A DNA stretch of 64,000 bases from Icerya purchasi (taxonomy: Eukaryota > Arthropoda > Insecta > Hemiptera > Monophlebidae), in assembly GCA_039619475.1 (NCBI GenBank), contig CM077115.1:447133292-447197291 (forward strand). Direction: 5' to 3'. The position numbers were made by a program, and so were the translations under genes. The notes beneath the pieces are model-generated. The model saw nothing but the letters and a program-made list of their open reading frames with translations. It was not told where the DNA came from and searched no databases. The stretch's first letter is position 1, and every line of letters begins with the position of its first letter. This document shows positions 36,929 to 48,437 of the stretch, in pieces.

Positions 36929-37105
36929 CACTGACGGACTGGCTAAGCGGGCAAACTGGCATTTGCCTGGTGCGCCCAAGCATTTAATTTATCTTTTGCA
37001 CCCTAATTTTCTCAAAATTCTATCACTACCTCCGCCCCTTTGCTGTAAAGCGCCCTTTTACGTCTGAATTTTCCCGGTGCGCCCTAAAAAGGCAGTCCGT
37101 AAGTG
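36929..37105. mobile_element. Short hAT-type non-autonomous element with 8-bp target duplication
   Basis: A 177-bp element with inverted ends CACTGACGGACTGGCT and AGGCAGTCCGTAAGTG (two mismatches over 16 bp). The 8-bp GATACATA occurs directly on both sides (36921-36928 and 37106-37113), as expected for hAT. No coding sequence. Confidence 0.88.
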
Positions 37106-38639
37106 GATACATAGATTGTATTAGAACACAATTAAAATAAATAACAAACAAATAAATAAATAAATAAAAAGGTCTTAAATATAAATTGTTATTTTAGTTA
37201 TTTCATAGTATATGTACAATGAGTTTTAACGTTTGTTGCATAGACAAACAGAATAGAATTCTATTTTTATTAAAAATAGAAAAATCGAAATTAAATTGAT
37301 TCCCCCTGATATGCACATTATAATACATCAGTTATAATCACGGTAGAGCCGTAGCTAAAGCTAGAGCAAATTTAAGCTACGGCAGTAAAATTCTTTTAAC
37401 CAAAAATAACTTTTCAATAATTGACGCCATATGTCGCACTTTTTTATATATTTTGCGAGGTACCAAAACTTATTTAAACGATTTTTATTGAATGATCGGT
37501 ATATTTTAATATACATACATGCATACATACGTATGTATATATATGTATATATATATATATATATATAAAAGTAATTTCACCAATAAAATGATTAAACCGT
37601 AATTTTTTTCTACATACATAATTATTTTTGTTTTGTGTATTTATTTACTTTTTTTTCTTTTTTATAAACTATAAATTTATATTTTAAACAAGCCAAGTAG
37701 TAATTTTATTCCTATCTGTAAATCGGTATTTGATATTAAAAGTTAATTCTAGAAAACTTGTTTTCTATTAGCCTGCATAAGAAAAATTTAAGCTCAGCTA
37801 AAAAATTGGCTTCATAAACGACCTGAATTATAGATACTTAATGAAATATTTAAATGAAAAAAGGAATAGTTATTAAATAAGAGCTAAGTTTTATTAAAAA
37901 CCATAATAAAATGCGAAAATAAATGAAACATGGAAGCTTGTAAATTTTTAAAAATAATGCATTATTACGTTACATGGGCAAATATTCATTTTTGTATATT
38001 TAAATATTTAAATGCGCTTTAGATGTTCGATACAAAAAAAAGTTTAAATTTGCATACATTTTAAAATTTTAATCATAAACCTCAGAAAAAGTGTTAAAAC
38101 TTTTCACATTATTTATTTCCTATCATTGTATCACAGTGCTGATTTCTCATGCTAGTGGTTTTAATGCTAGCCACCCCTATGTATGGCGTATTGCAAAATC
38201 ATCAAATTAAGCATTAATTTTTAATTTAATTTTTTATTTCATTCGGAGCAGTCATTTTATAAAAAATAGATTTACTCTAGTTTTTCAAATTTTAAAAATA
38301 AGAAATAAAAATTTATTTTATGTCTTTTATAGTTCTAAAAAAGTCGTCGTCGCTATTTTTCCCTTTTTGGTCAATGGTCAAAGGAAACTTATCTTTTAAC
38401 AAAATAATGAAATAAAATAATAATAAATAAATAGAACTTCTGTATTTTGTGAAATTGTAAAGAATATAAAATTTTTCCCTTCTGCTTGTGAAGTCTGAAA
38501 ATAACAATTAATCTCTTTAAAAAATTATCAATTTAATTTGGGGGGGGGGGCTGCCAACAAAAAATTTTGGCTTTAAAAAATTAAAATAGAAAGGAATCAA
38601 TTTTAATTCGGTCAGATATTGTCAATATGAAAGGGAATT
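37106..38639. other. No recognisable gene
   Basis: AT-rich, with a TA-rich microsatellite at about 37531-37566 and a 9-bp-arm hairpin (GCCGTAGCT at 37348, its complement at 37375). Nothing else supported. Confidence 0.5.
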
Positions 38640-39428
38640 AAAAGGCACTGAAATAATTTACAGTGAAAGAAAAAAGAAGGATAAAGAGATGCAATAACGG
38701 AATGCCTTTGGCAAATAGGAATAGAGAATAGAACACTCCATGGAAAGAGTAAAATATATATAGAAAAAAAAAAACACAATTAGCGCCTTCCCAAACAACT
38801 TTATCATTCGAATGGAAAGGCAGTATGAAAAGGATAAATAAACGAAAGACGAAAACGAGAATATAATAGAATATAATTGAAACATAGACAAATAACGAAG
38901 ACGATAAATTACGAGAAACTCGAAGAAATGAATAATTATTGTGATGGGAGGAAATATCTGACAAAAAATTCGAAATTTAAAGAGATTATTACGGTCTAAC
39001 ACAATTAAATTGTGGAAAATATTAGAAGTGAATTTAAGAGTAAAGAAGGATGTTAATATCTTAACATAAATCTAAAATTTTCATCGTAAATAGCAAAATT
39101 AAGACCTAAGAAGGTCGGTAAAAATGACGTTATTACAAAATAGGCGCGAAATCATATTTCGTTGTAGAAAAGGTTGCTGAGGGAAAATCTTTATCTGGAT
39201 AATACTGGAGAAAAAAGATTGTAAGCAAATGGAAGAAACGAAAATTTTGAAGGAAAGAGAATAGTCGATGAGAATACCCCGCCGCAATGCGATGATCAAA
39301 AGCTGGAATGACAAATAATAGTAGTAAAAAATTAAATAAAGGAAATAAATAAAAGAGAAAAATGATGTAACAAAGCGGGGAAAAGTGTAATATTGTTCCG
39401 AAGAATTTCCTATAGACATTTTATTCAT
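38640..39428 (-). mobile_element. LINE 3' fragment, family F1
   Basis: On the minus strand, broken frames follow the same order as 47565-47170 (a Tyr-Ser-Ile run, FSSFVYLSF, a Met-Glu-Cys segment, a Tyr-Cys-rich tail). Upstream (39428-39099) is a segment like the region between RNase H and the C-terminus. Many frameshifts and A runs. Confidence 0.6.
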
Positions 39429-39698
39429 ATCGGGATAGTATACAATTGTAGAAAATTATGACTTTGTCAGTAAGTGAAATATAGATTAGGTTTATTTAAT
39501 TTCTCAACTTTAAAATTATAAATAACCAATAAAAAGAAGTTGAAAAATGTTATATTACTATTTGTCTAATTTTTTTCTTTTACATATCATGTAGAGAAAT
39601 TCGTTAATTTTAATATCATCCAGTTTTTCCATCGAACGCAACTAATGAATAAGAAAAAGTACTATTAAAACGTGTTTTTTTAACTTTACCGGTATATC

Positions 39699-40335
39699 CA
39701 GCGGCAAACCCATGGGGGGAGGGACTTCCACCAAAGAACCAAAGCTTCTATGAAAACATTTGTCTAAACAGAGAAGCTTAATTTATACTATAAAAGATTT
39801 GTATAAATGTTACTTATCGATTTAATTATAATTAATATTTAATACTGCTTTCTAGTAAAACTCTTAATGTTACGATTTTATTCTATTTTAAACGTAATTG
39901 TCGTTGTTCTTTTGTCTTTTTTATTTATTTTAAATTTTTATTTTGTAATTTTAATTAAAAATAGAGTTCAATGAGAAGTATATATATTTAAACTTACTCA
40001 TAAACAAAGAATTCGGATCGGATTACTAACAAAAATAAAAAAAAAGTAAAGTGTCTAATAAAAATACTTTTTTTCTTACTATTTCTAAACTACAATTTTT
40101 TAGGTAGAATTTTATAATTTAATTAATTTTTCACCCCTAAATATATGACAAAAGTTAAATTAAAAATTGTAACAATTATGTATTTTTAAAACATTTTTAA
40201 ATTTCTAAAGAGATGGTCGCTATTTGATTTTCTTTATGAAACAAGGGGTATTCCTCAAATCTGCTGCCTACTGTAGAAGATATTACTTAATTATATAATT
40301 TCTCTCCCCAAAATGTCTCACTGGATCCGCCCCTG
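39699..40335. mobile_element. Probable hAT-type non-autonomous element
   Basis: The ends CAGCGGCAAACCCA and TGGATCCGCCCCTG are inverted relatives of the hAT terminal motif CAGGGGCGGATCCA. Flanks share TATATC but not a perfect 8-bp duplication. About 637 bp, no transposase seen. Confidence 0.6.
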
Positions 40336-40683
40336 ATATATCACATCACGCAAATGTTTTGTTCGCAGTGTAACACGAATAGAAATTTGCAAAATCGGTA
40401 AAATTAATTAAACTTACTTTCTTCGGGGAAAAAATTTCTCTCTTTCATACATACTGTCGGACTATTTATCGATAAAACATTGCAATGAAACCGAAAATTG
40501 GCGCGAAATGAAAAAATTATTATAAAAAAATAGTTGCTAATCCGAAATCATCAGACATTCTACAGATTTATGACGTAACTTTTTTGTTTTTTATATAAAA
40601 TATTATAAATATATAGATTAAACAAGTAAGCAAATATTTAATCTAGCGGTTATAGGTTAGTATATTTGTTATTACTTGGTGTA

Positions 40684-40979
40684 CATGGGCGTCGCCAGCG
40701 GGGGGCAGGGAGGGGCAGCTGCCCCCCCCCCCCCCTAGAGCCTCGAAACTTTTTAATCAACTGGCATTGATGAGTATTCCTAGGGGCGTAATCATGGACA
40801 ATTTGGAAAACTTATGTTTTAATTAGGATTTTATTCTTGTTTAATAAAATATTAAGCCTTTACAACTTATAAATTTTATTTTTCCTATAACTCATATCCT
40901 CTTTCTATCATCTTGCCCCCCCCCGGCGGCTGGCAACTCATCTTGCCCCTCCCTGGCTCATCGGCTGGCGACGCCCTTG
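40684..40979. mobile_element. hAT-type non-autonomous element with 8-bp target duplication
   Basis: The ends CATGGGCGTCGCCAGC and GCTGGCGACGCCCTTG are inverted copies with one mismatch. TTGGTGTA is duplicated exactly on both sides (40676-40683 and 40980-40987). Inner arms are C- or G-rich. 296 bp, non-coding. Confidence 0.92.
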
Positions 40980-40987
40980 TTGGTGTA

Positions 40988-43611
40988 TAACTGATAGTCT
41001 GAATATCTTTAAAAGTGAAATCGTTAATTTTACCATTTTGGTACGAATGTTCCGTATTTCAATTTTACAAAGTGGAGGAAAGTGGTATTTTCCAACATTA
41101 AAATAGATTTCACATAGGATACAAAGAAGAACCTTTGTTTTTTATCGATTTGTATAATTTTAATACAATTACCGGAATTTAACTAACTTTTAACTTCGAA
41201 GCTATCAAAATAAATTTGTATAAGGAAAAATGATCTGCACAAGTACAGTCAAAATAATTACAGATATCATATGATAGGGGGAAAAGAAAACAAAAAAAGC
41301 GGTACTATAGAATCATATGGCAAATCACTGGTGTAATGTTTAATGATTTCGAACTAACATTATAAAATAAAGGTAAAACCAATGGCTGATGTAAGTAAAA
41401 ATATTTTGTCTTTTAATATTTTTTGTTTATTTTTAAATGATTTCTTTTACATGTTTAATTATTCAGCGCATTTTTAAAGCGGAGTTGACTAGTTTAAAAA
41501 AAAGTAATTGTAAATAAATAGTTAGAAAAAAGTAAGTAAAAAATTAAAAAAAGTTAATTGTAAAAAGGTGAAATTCAATTATAATAATATTTACATAAAA
41601 CAAAATAGTAATAATAAAACTTTTTGCATTTTTTACTCTGACTAGAAAAATATATATTTTTTACTACATGAAAAACATGCTGCCTGAATTAGCACGTACG
41701 CATATTTTTCACAAGTATACAATTAAAACTGACTCTAAGGTTTTAGCCTTGTAGGTTACCTGCGAGATATTCGAAAAAAAAAAAAAAAAGTGCATGATCA
41801 ATATGATAACGAATAAATGATAAGTAGTACCATTTTACTGATTACTATTTGAACAAAAAATACATTTACGTTTATTCAAAAACTGTAAGAATTTTTATTT
41901 TTTTTTATAACAATATGAGCAATGAAAAAGCTGTTTCTGAAACTACTTTCTCATCAAATGAATAGGCTGAAAGACCAAATTTATTATAAAAATTGTTGTG
42001 AGATGGTTTAACCAATAAATTTTGAAATTCGTTATAAGCGCGACTCGTGACATGTTTTTGCAATTTTTTTGTACGACAAAAATTCATTAATTACTCGATA
42101 CGTATTATAGATACAGTAAAAATAAACTAACGTAACCCATACAGAAACATTAACCTCAAAAAACGAATAGCATTTTGTATATCTCTCTATCGTAGTAGCA
42201 GTTGTAGAACTGTTCATAAAAATGCCTACAAAATTGACTAGAAATGACTAATTTCTCTTTATCTATATCTATAGGCGCACAATCCGAAGCAATATAATAG
42301 TTGTAACGGATTCCTTTTGTCGACTACCTATATAAAAGATAACTACGAACAAAAAGCGTAAGATGCTCCTACAACAATATCACAAAAAAAAGAACACCCA
42401 CATCATCTCTTGCTCCCCTTGTAACTGCCGGGAGAGTAGTTCTAAAAAAGGGTAGCGCCGATTATATTTCAAACATAAAGATTATCCAGCACTTTAAAAC
42501 ATTCTTTTGAACTCTCTGTGTCAAAATGGGGATGCAGCGGAAACATTTCAGTTTCATAATTTAAAGTAACGTCTGTGTCACCCTTGAAGGGCATCTTATG
42601 TCGTAGGGATTGCCTTACGACTAATAATAAATTCTTTCCACCTCTATGTTTTCCCAGTTCATTGTAATAACTCATTTCCTCTTCGTTGAGTGTCCGGTAT
42701 TTTTCGATTTATTGCTTACAACTTAAATTGTTCTTCCCAACTACGAATTGCAATTGCAAAAACCGTCATTTCTATTCTATTTTTCCTCAATTTAAAAAAT
42801 TTATACTCCAACTTTTTATGCGCCTGCTTAGATCGAAATGCGTATTAAAAAAAGAAAAAAGAAAAAATCATTAAATTTTGCTTTAAAGAGTTCCTTCCCC
42901 ATACTAGAGACGGTAAAATTAATGCTTTTTTTGATAAATTAAAAGAAACTTTATTACCATATTACTCAATAATTCCGTTTTAGAATTATTACGATACTTT
43001 TTTAAATTAATTGTCGCGAGATCATTTAATTGCAAATTTAATAAATTTTAATAAAGTCAATTGAACAAAAATACCGTAGAGTAAAAGATTTTCTGATTTT
43101 GAAACCATCTAACATAAAACGTAATCGCCTTTTGGCGTAGAGGAGTTTGAAGTAATCTGGGAGAGGGGAGCCCTGCATGTATGTACTTTTTAAAAATGTG
43201 ACAATACACACCGTAATGGGCGAAAGAGTTTACCATTATAACGTAAGTATGTATATAACGATGACACTTACCGAATTAATGATGCGAATAGAGTATGTTA
43301 AATGCGTATTAATAAGTTATTATTAAAAAAAAAAAAAAAAATGATAAAAAATTAAACAATAGAAAACTTTAAAAAACACACGGTCTTTTGAACTTTCTCC
43401 GATAGGTGGTGTCTGAAAGTATAAAACTAGACACGTTGTTGGTCACCCACCGCACTCGGGCGGTATAAAGAAGAAAAATTACATTAAATAGGAACAGAAT
43501 AAAGAAAAGTAAACAAAATAAAAAGAGAAAAAAAAGTAAAAATAAACGAATAAACAAAAAATAAAAACATAGGTAAGTCACAAAAAACCCCCCAAAAAAA
43601 ACCTATCTATA
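40988..43611. other. No confidently recognised gene
   Basis: AT-rich sequence downstream of the CAF1-like gene. Minus-strand frames 42675-42469 (68 codons) and 42217-41905 have somewhat protein-like composition but no motif I can name. I do not call them. Confidence 0.45.
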
Positions 43612-45633
43612 TTAGCTATTACGGAAAAGATTAAAGTTTAAAACTGAACGGGAATCGTTAAATGTAAAAAAAGTAGGATTGTACGGAGCTGCGGTTGTTA
43701 CGAAGTAACCATAACACGACGGCGACGAAGCATTCTGTCGGCTATTAGTAATCGTACAGGTAGTAGTCTTCAAAGCTACACTCTTGGTAGTGACGGTATT
43801 CGTTGCCGTAGTATTAACAGTAGCGGAAACGACAATCGCACTCGTACTTGTAGAGTTAACGTCGGTTGATGGAGGATTTCGATAAACAGCGTAAAAAGGA
43901 CTGAACGGTGTGTAAGGAATTGCCGGATTCGGATTTGAGAAGATCGATGTAGAAAATAAGGATGTTGTACGATTATTATAATAGTTAGCTGAAAGGGAAT
44001 CTGCCGGCGAAGAATAAACGAGGACCGAAGTGGTGGCGGTTGATCTCCGTAAAGTGGAAAACAAACTGGTTGCAGAAGTTGCCATTTCGGGCGAATACCG
44101 TTCTTTCGATGTTCCGGTGAAAAAATTATCGTCAGCGACCCTCTTCCGATCACAACACGGAACTACGTTTTCTTCGGCGTTCAACCGAAAACATCCGTTC
44201 AGATTCTCTTCCCACTCGTAATTTCGTTCGTATTTTTCTTCAATATCGTCACGCTCGCCGCTTTTGTAACTGTCTCCGCTGTCATGGTTACCTTCATCTT
44301 CACTTTCGCTAGTTTCGTCTCTATTTTCATCTTGTTTATTTCGACTACATCCGTCGTCACTTTCATCGCTGTTTTCATTATCATCGGCATCCTCTTCTTC
44401 TTCGGAATCGTCGGAATCTTCATTGACCAGATTATTCGAGGACGGTGTACAAATGGTAACGGAATTGGGCGGCGATGAAAAAAAAGATACGAGCGGAGGT
44501 TTCTTGTGAACGGACGACAGAATCGGACCCGCGTAAAAAGCTGACGTCGGACTTTTAAAAAGTAACAAAGGTGCCGCAGCGACGCTAGTAGTGCCGTTCG
44601 TATTGGCGCTAGCTAAATTGCTGGAATAGCGACGACCGCGACGACGATCCGATCTACCGACGATGTCGGGAATCGCAGTCTGATGAGAAAGATCCGGTTC
44701 GGGCGGATACAGTTCCGATCGCGATACGCGATTGTTATCGTTTAGTCGAGCTATTTTACAGCTCCATTTGGACTCGATCATGTTTTCAAAATAACCGTGC
44801 TTGACGATGAAGAAGAGCTTGCCGATCAGTATAGCGTCGCCGCCGGCGGATTCTTGTTCGCGCTTCAACTTCCATTTGTTCGCCGTTTCTTCCAAGCTAT
44901 TATTCGTCGGCCGGAAGAAGCTGATCAAGAAGCGCACATCGTACAGGTTGGACATGAACGATTTCATCGTTTCGACGAAGGCTTCTTTCGTAGCCGGTAG
45001 AAACGAATTCGTCACGATCATAACGAAGTAGCCGATATCGTACAGGCCGTTGAAACATAGCCAGGTAACCCGCTTATCGGTAATCAGACCGTAATCGATC
45101 ATCAGATCGGCGAACGTTTTGTACTCGATGCCCTCGTCGCGATGTTTGTCAAAATCGAAATCGCTGTCCGGCAATTTATCGGTCAGACTTTTGGTCTTCG
45201 AGCCGAGCCTCATGTTAAACTGCCAGCTGGCGCACGTATGCGACGGCGCGTTCCCGTGTTGATCGAATAAGGCGAACGCTACTTGCAGCGGTGGCAAACT
45301 GTTAACGATTTTTCTGACGGAATCGTACGTGTAGTCGAGCTGCGTTCGTACGGCTTTCAGGTCAGCCAGATGTCGGACGCAGATTGCCACATGGCTGTTC
45401 TGCTTCATCGCTTTCATCAGACGGCTAAATTCCTCGTGAATGTCGTACTGCCACACATCTTCGATTTTACGCCGACCTTCTTCGTACCGAAAAATCGAAT
45501 AATCATTATCTACGCCTTCGCCATTTTCTCTGCAACATATAACATACGCGTGTTTTTGTACAGACTTGAAAATAATACCTTTTCCCTCTTGAGATAAGAA
45601 AATATACTCTCTGCAATTCGCTTTCTTACACAT
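43612..45633 (-). CDS. Divergent CAF1/POP2 (CNOT7/8)-like protein, probable pseudo-deadenylase
   Basis: A single uninterrupted 673-codon frame. Residues about 57-290 follow the CAF1 deadenylase fold of the CCR4-NOT complex: IEDVWQYDIHEEFSRLM, ASWQFNMRL (136-143), DKHRDEGIEYKTFADLMIDY, WLCFNGLYDIGYFVMIVTNS, YDVRFLI, AGGDAILIGKLFF. Of the five catalytic residues of the family, the N-terminal Asp and Glu are Cys85 and Arg87 and the His is Glu261. Only Asp199 and Asp266 remain, so RNase activity is unlikely. Residues about 405-472 are strongly acidic and 510-640 are Ser/Thr/Asn-rich, extensions absent from normal CAF1 (about 290 residues). No intron lies in the domain, suggesting a retrocopy origin. 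The frame is GC-richer than its flanks, which argues for selection. Start uncertain: an AG at about codon 35 could be a splice acceptor. Confidence 0.8.
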   Translation of the reverse strand: MCKKANCREYIFLSQEGKGIIFKSVQKHAYVICCRENGEGVDNDYSIFRYEEGRRKIEDVWQYDIHEEFSRLMKAMKQNSHVAICVRHLADLKAVRTQLDYTYDSVRKIVNSLPPLQVAFALFDQHGNAPSHTCASWQFNMRLGSKTKSLTDKLPDSDFDFDKHRDEGIEYKTFADLMIDYGLITDKRVTWLCFNGLYDIGYFVMIVTNSFLPATKEAFVETMKSFMSNLYDVRFLISFFRPTNNSLEETANKWKLKREQESAGGDAILIGKLFFIVKHGYFENMIESKWSCKIARLNDNNRVSRSELYPPEPDLSHQTAIPDIVGRSDRRRGRRYSSNLASANTNGTTSVAAAPLLLFKSPTSAFYAGPILSSVHKKPPLVSFFSSPPNSVTICTPSSNNLVNEDSDDSEEEEDADDNENSDESDDGCSRNKQDENRDETSESEDEGNHDSGDSYKSGERDDIEEKYERNYEWEENLNGCFRLNAEENVVPCCDRKRVADDNFFTGTSKERYSPEMATSATSLFSTLRRSTATTSVLVYSSPADSLSANYYNNRTTSLFSTSIFSNPNPAIPYTPFSPFYAVYRNPPSTDVNSTSTSAIVVSATVNTTATNTVTTKSVALKTTTCTITNSRQNASSPSCYGYFVTTAAPYNPTFFTFNDSRSVLNFNLFRNS

Positions 45634-45874
45634 ATATATGGGAGAATGCGCCTATATTCTCATCGGGAATAGTAAACATGCTAACACACACACGTACGTA
45701 TATTAAAACCGCGTTATTCTTTCACCAGAGGTACAAAAAAAAAAAGGTTGTTAACGTTGTACAAACTTTTTTTTTTTATTTATTTATTTTTTTTTTTTGT
45801 GACGGAAGTGTGTTATGAAATATCGAATAATACTTTTTTTTTTTGTAATGTCTTTAAATAAATTTTATTAGGCT

Positions 45875-46420
45875 ATGTTCTATCGAAATCTACTCATCTA
45901 TAAGCATTTCAGTGTCTCTGACATTGAGGGTAGTAACACAGCCCCGGATTTCTTAGTTCGGTCGGCAACCCTTAATGGTAATTTCTCTAACAATTTCCCA
46001 GTCCCAGACTTAATTCTCCTATCGCAATCATTCCAGACTCTGGTGTCGAATATATATATATATACTGCTGTTCCTTATTCTCTGATCAAGCTTCTCACCG
46101 TCTTCTCATATAGCCAAAGTCCAATTCTCAGCCTCGATCCCTATTGATTCCTTACAGTTGTTGTTTTGTTCTACTATTGTTTCCTTGATCAGACTAAAAA
46201 TTAATTATTTTCTTCTCCTCGCTTCACATTTTCGATTTTTCCTATCTTCTTCTTCCTATTGCCCTCTCCACAACGCGCTGATTCTCTTTTTACATGTATC
46301 ACAGATCACGTTTTTCTTGAATATTCGGCTCTTTTTTAACGAACACGTTCTTTTGTATTCGCAAATCTTGGATTAGGTCATTTTCCTTCTTGGCAATTCC
46401 CTTACTTCAATTCTTTATAC
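45875..46420 (+). mobile_element. LINE 3' fragment (end of RNase H to C-terminus)
   Basis: Reads ISVSDIEGSNTAPDFLVRSA-type sequence (RNase H terminal motif HSGIEGNEAAD, decayed), then FPVPDLILL. Around 46158-46376 it reads TIVSLIRLKINYFLLLASHF, then the Cys/His-type segment. Same order as the other RNase H-bearing copies. Broken frames. Confidence 0.65.
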
Positions 46421-47106
46421 TTTTCATCATCAATCGCTTCAAAATCTAAATTTTTAATCTTTCAAAGGTTGGATCAAAGCGGAAGATGACCCCCCCCCCC
46501 AAAAGTATTATAAAAGAACCATCATCTGGTGGACTGGAGAGTGTCCGTAAGTATATATATATATATATATATATTAATGTTCATTTCATTCTTAGTCCGT
46601 GCTGTATTACATTTGTTGTCCCATAACTATGTCCTGTTACGTTATATAAGATAATAAAGATTGAATAATATGTTGTACAATTTGTGAGATTTTTTTTAAA
46701 AATAAAAGGTAGGTAAGAATGACGTAGAGTCAGTTGAAAACGATTTTTCTAAAAGATGTTTAAAAGAAAAAAGATTGGCGGTCAAGAGGACTTGCCTACT
46801 CACAAGCCCCGAAGAGTACAGCTTTACATATGTATACATTATCGTGATCCACACACATCACACACCTGCATGTCTCATCGGTCGAAATAAAATAATAATA
46901 ATAATAATAGTGATAAAGCAACTGAGCCGAAGCGCTGCCGGCGAGATGGTCGTCTGGGTTTTTATTATCACCGGCTGAGAAATATTCTGTTACGAATAAT
47001 AATTACGGTTAGAATTTTTTTATCGGGTTACATGTCGATTTATTACATTACACGTTGTTAACACACGTCACACTAATGAAAAATGTTTTCAGTCTTCCTA
47101 TTAATA
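46421..47106. other. Simple-sequence-rich spacer
   Basis: Contains C10 near 46491-46500, a (TA)n at about 46551-46575 and an (AAT)n-like run near 46890-46905. No gene. Confidence 0.5.
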
Positions 47107-47570
47107 GTTTTTTTTGGGCTCGTCAACCAGGGACTTCACCCAGAAACAATAGGAATAAGAGTTAACTAATTAAAACTTGATTCGATCGGAAATGGCAGAA
47201 ATAAAGGAACCAATGGCAGGAACAACAGACTGGGACGGAATGGACAGGATATAGGAAGCGCAGTAGGAATAAGGAAGCCTTGACTTTAAAAGGAGTAAAT
47301 AAAGGGAAGAGCGTTCCGCAGAAAGAGCAGAACACTCAAAAAAAATGCGATTAGCATCACAGATAAGTTCCTCATTCGGATGTAGATAACAATAAGGAGA
47401 GGAAACCAAAGAGAGACGAAAACGGGAAGCGGGCAATAGAGTGTGATTGAAGCGTAGGCGAATAATAGGGACAATAATAGAACATGGAAAAGAAGGAAAT
47501 TCTGAGAACCAAGAATTAGTTGCAAGGTTAGGTAGGTAGAAGGAACCAAAGGGAAGATTGTACATTAAAT
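47107..47570 (-). mobile_element. LINE 3' end (ORF2 C-terminus plus short A tail), family F1
   Basis: The best-preserved copy: a 131-codon frame (47565-47170) with RLRFNHTLLPASRFRLSL, SPYCYLHPNEELICDANRIF, FECSALSAERSSLYLLLLK and a tail of YCASYILSIPS type. The Cys..His..Cys spacing is the usual post-RNase H motif of I/Jockey-like ORF2. It ends in an A run (T run on the + strand) near 47108. Confidence 0.75.
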
Positions 47571-48230
47571 ACTACCAAATTCAATGAAATACGTACAACA
47601 GGTTTACATCCGCAACAGTATTATAGAGATGTTTGCAAATGATACGAAAAAAATGGTATTTCAAACACCTTCGAAATCTGAGTCAACAGGAATAAAACGG
47701 TTAGAACTTGATGTGGGATCACGAGCGATAAATAGCCAGAGTATCAGGTTAATTGTACATTTTCTTTACTAGTCATTGTTTATTTATAATATTAATTTGT
47801 TGTTGTTTATTAAATTACGAATTTAAAGTAAATAAAAAACATATTTGTATTTTCGCGAAACTTTGTTTGCGTATTGTATTTATGAATATTTATTTATATT
47901 TATGTACATACGAAGTGTTAAATAAATAACTTTGTCCAGGTTTCTGGCTACCTGTTGCATGACTCTCCAAATTAGCTTAATTACGAAGCAGTAACTAAAG
48001 ACTTGTTAAACGACTCGAATTTCATCGAAAGCAATCAGTATATTATGGACAATTTCTCGAAAATACGGTAACACTTTAATATTTAAATACCTTGATGATA
48101 GTTATAATCTTAAAACAGTGTTTGTGTATTATTGTATAAAAATTTCTTTTTTAAAAAAAAAATAACATATATGAAAAAAATAAACTTATTTCTTTGCATC
48201 AGTGTCTCTCATTGCCAAGCAGTAAGCCAT
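47571..48230. other. No recognisable gene
   Basis: AT-rich. A minus-strand stretch at about 47940-47990 (GTCATGCAACAGGTAG, then an inverted ACCTG) resembles the 3' hairpin region at 62595-62630, possibly a tail-only LINE copy. Confidence 0.4.
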
Positions 48231-48437
48231 CTACTGTGGCGTAGTCGGTTAGTTAATTGTATTTCACTTGATTAGGACTTGGTTCGATTCTCGCTGTCGC
48301 ACATTGTAACTTCCGAAAGTTTCACTTGCGCCAGGGTTAAGTGCATAGTTAACACGTTCACAATAAAAAAATAAAAATAAATAAAAAAAAAAATAAATAA
48401 CAAAAAAAAAATAATAAAAAAAAAACAAAAAAAAAAT
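48231..48437 (+). mobile_element. tRNA-derived SINE, second family, with long A-rich tail
   Basis: A-box-like TGGCGTAGTCGG (48237-48248) and B-box GGTTCGATTC (48281-48290) are spaced as in a tRNA. A 70-bp body follows, then an A-rich tail (48363-48436). The body differs from the SINE at 8098. Confidence 0.75.

Noticed and set aside
38640..39002. Two long overlapping minus-strand hydrophobic frames
   Set aside because: They are frameshifted readings of a decayed LINE tail, not membrane proteins.
41905..42217. Overlapping minus-strand frames
   Set aside because: Two frames overlap with no domain; hydrophobic stretches alone are expected in AT-rich DNA.
42469..42675. 68-codon minus-strand frame downstream of the CAF1-like gene
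   Set aside because: Protein-like composition but no motif and no link to the upstream gene; might be an exon of an unknown gene but unsupported.
44030..45597. Several plus-strand frames opposite the CAF1-like gene
   Set aside because: Shadows of the GC-richer coding strand.
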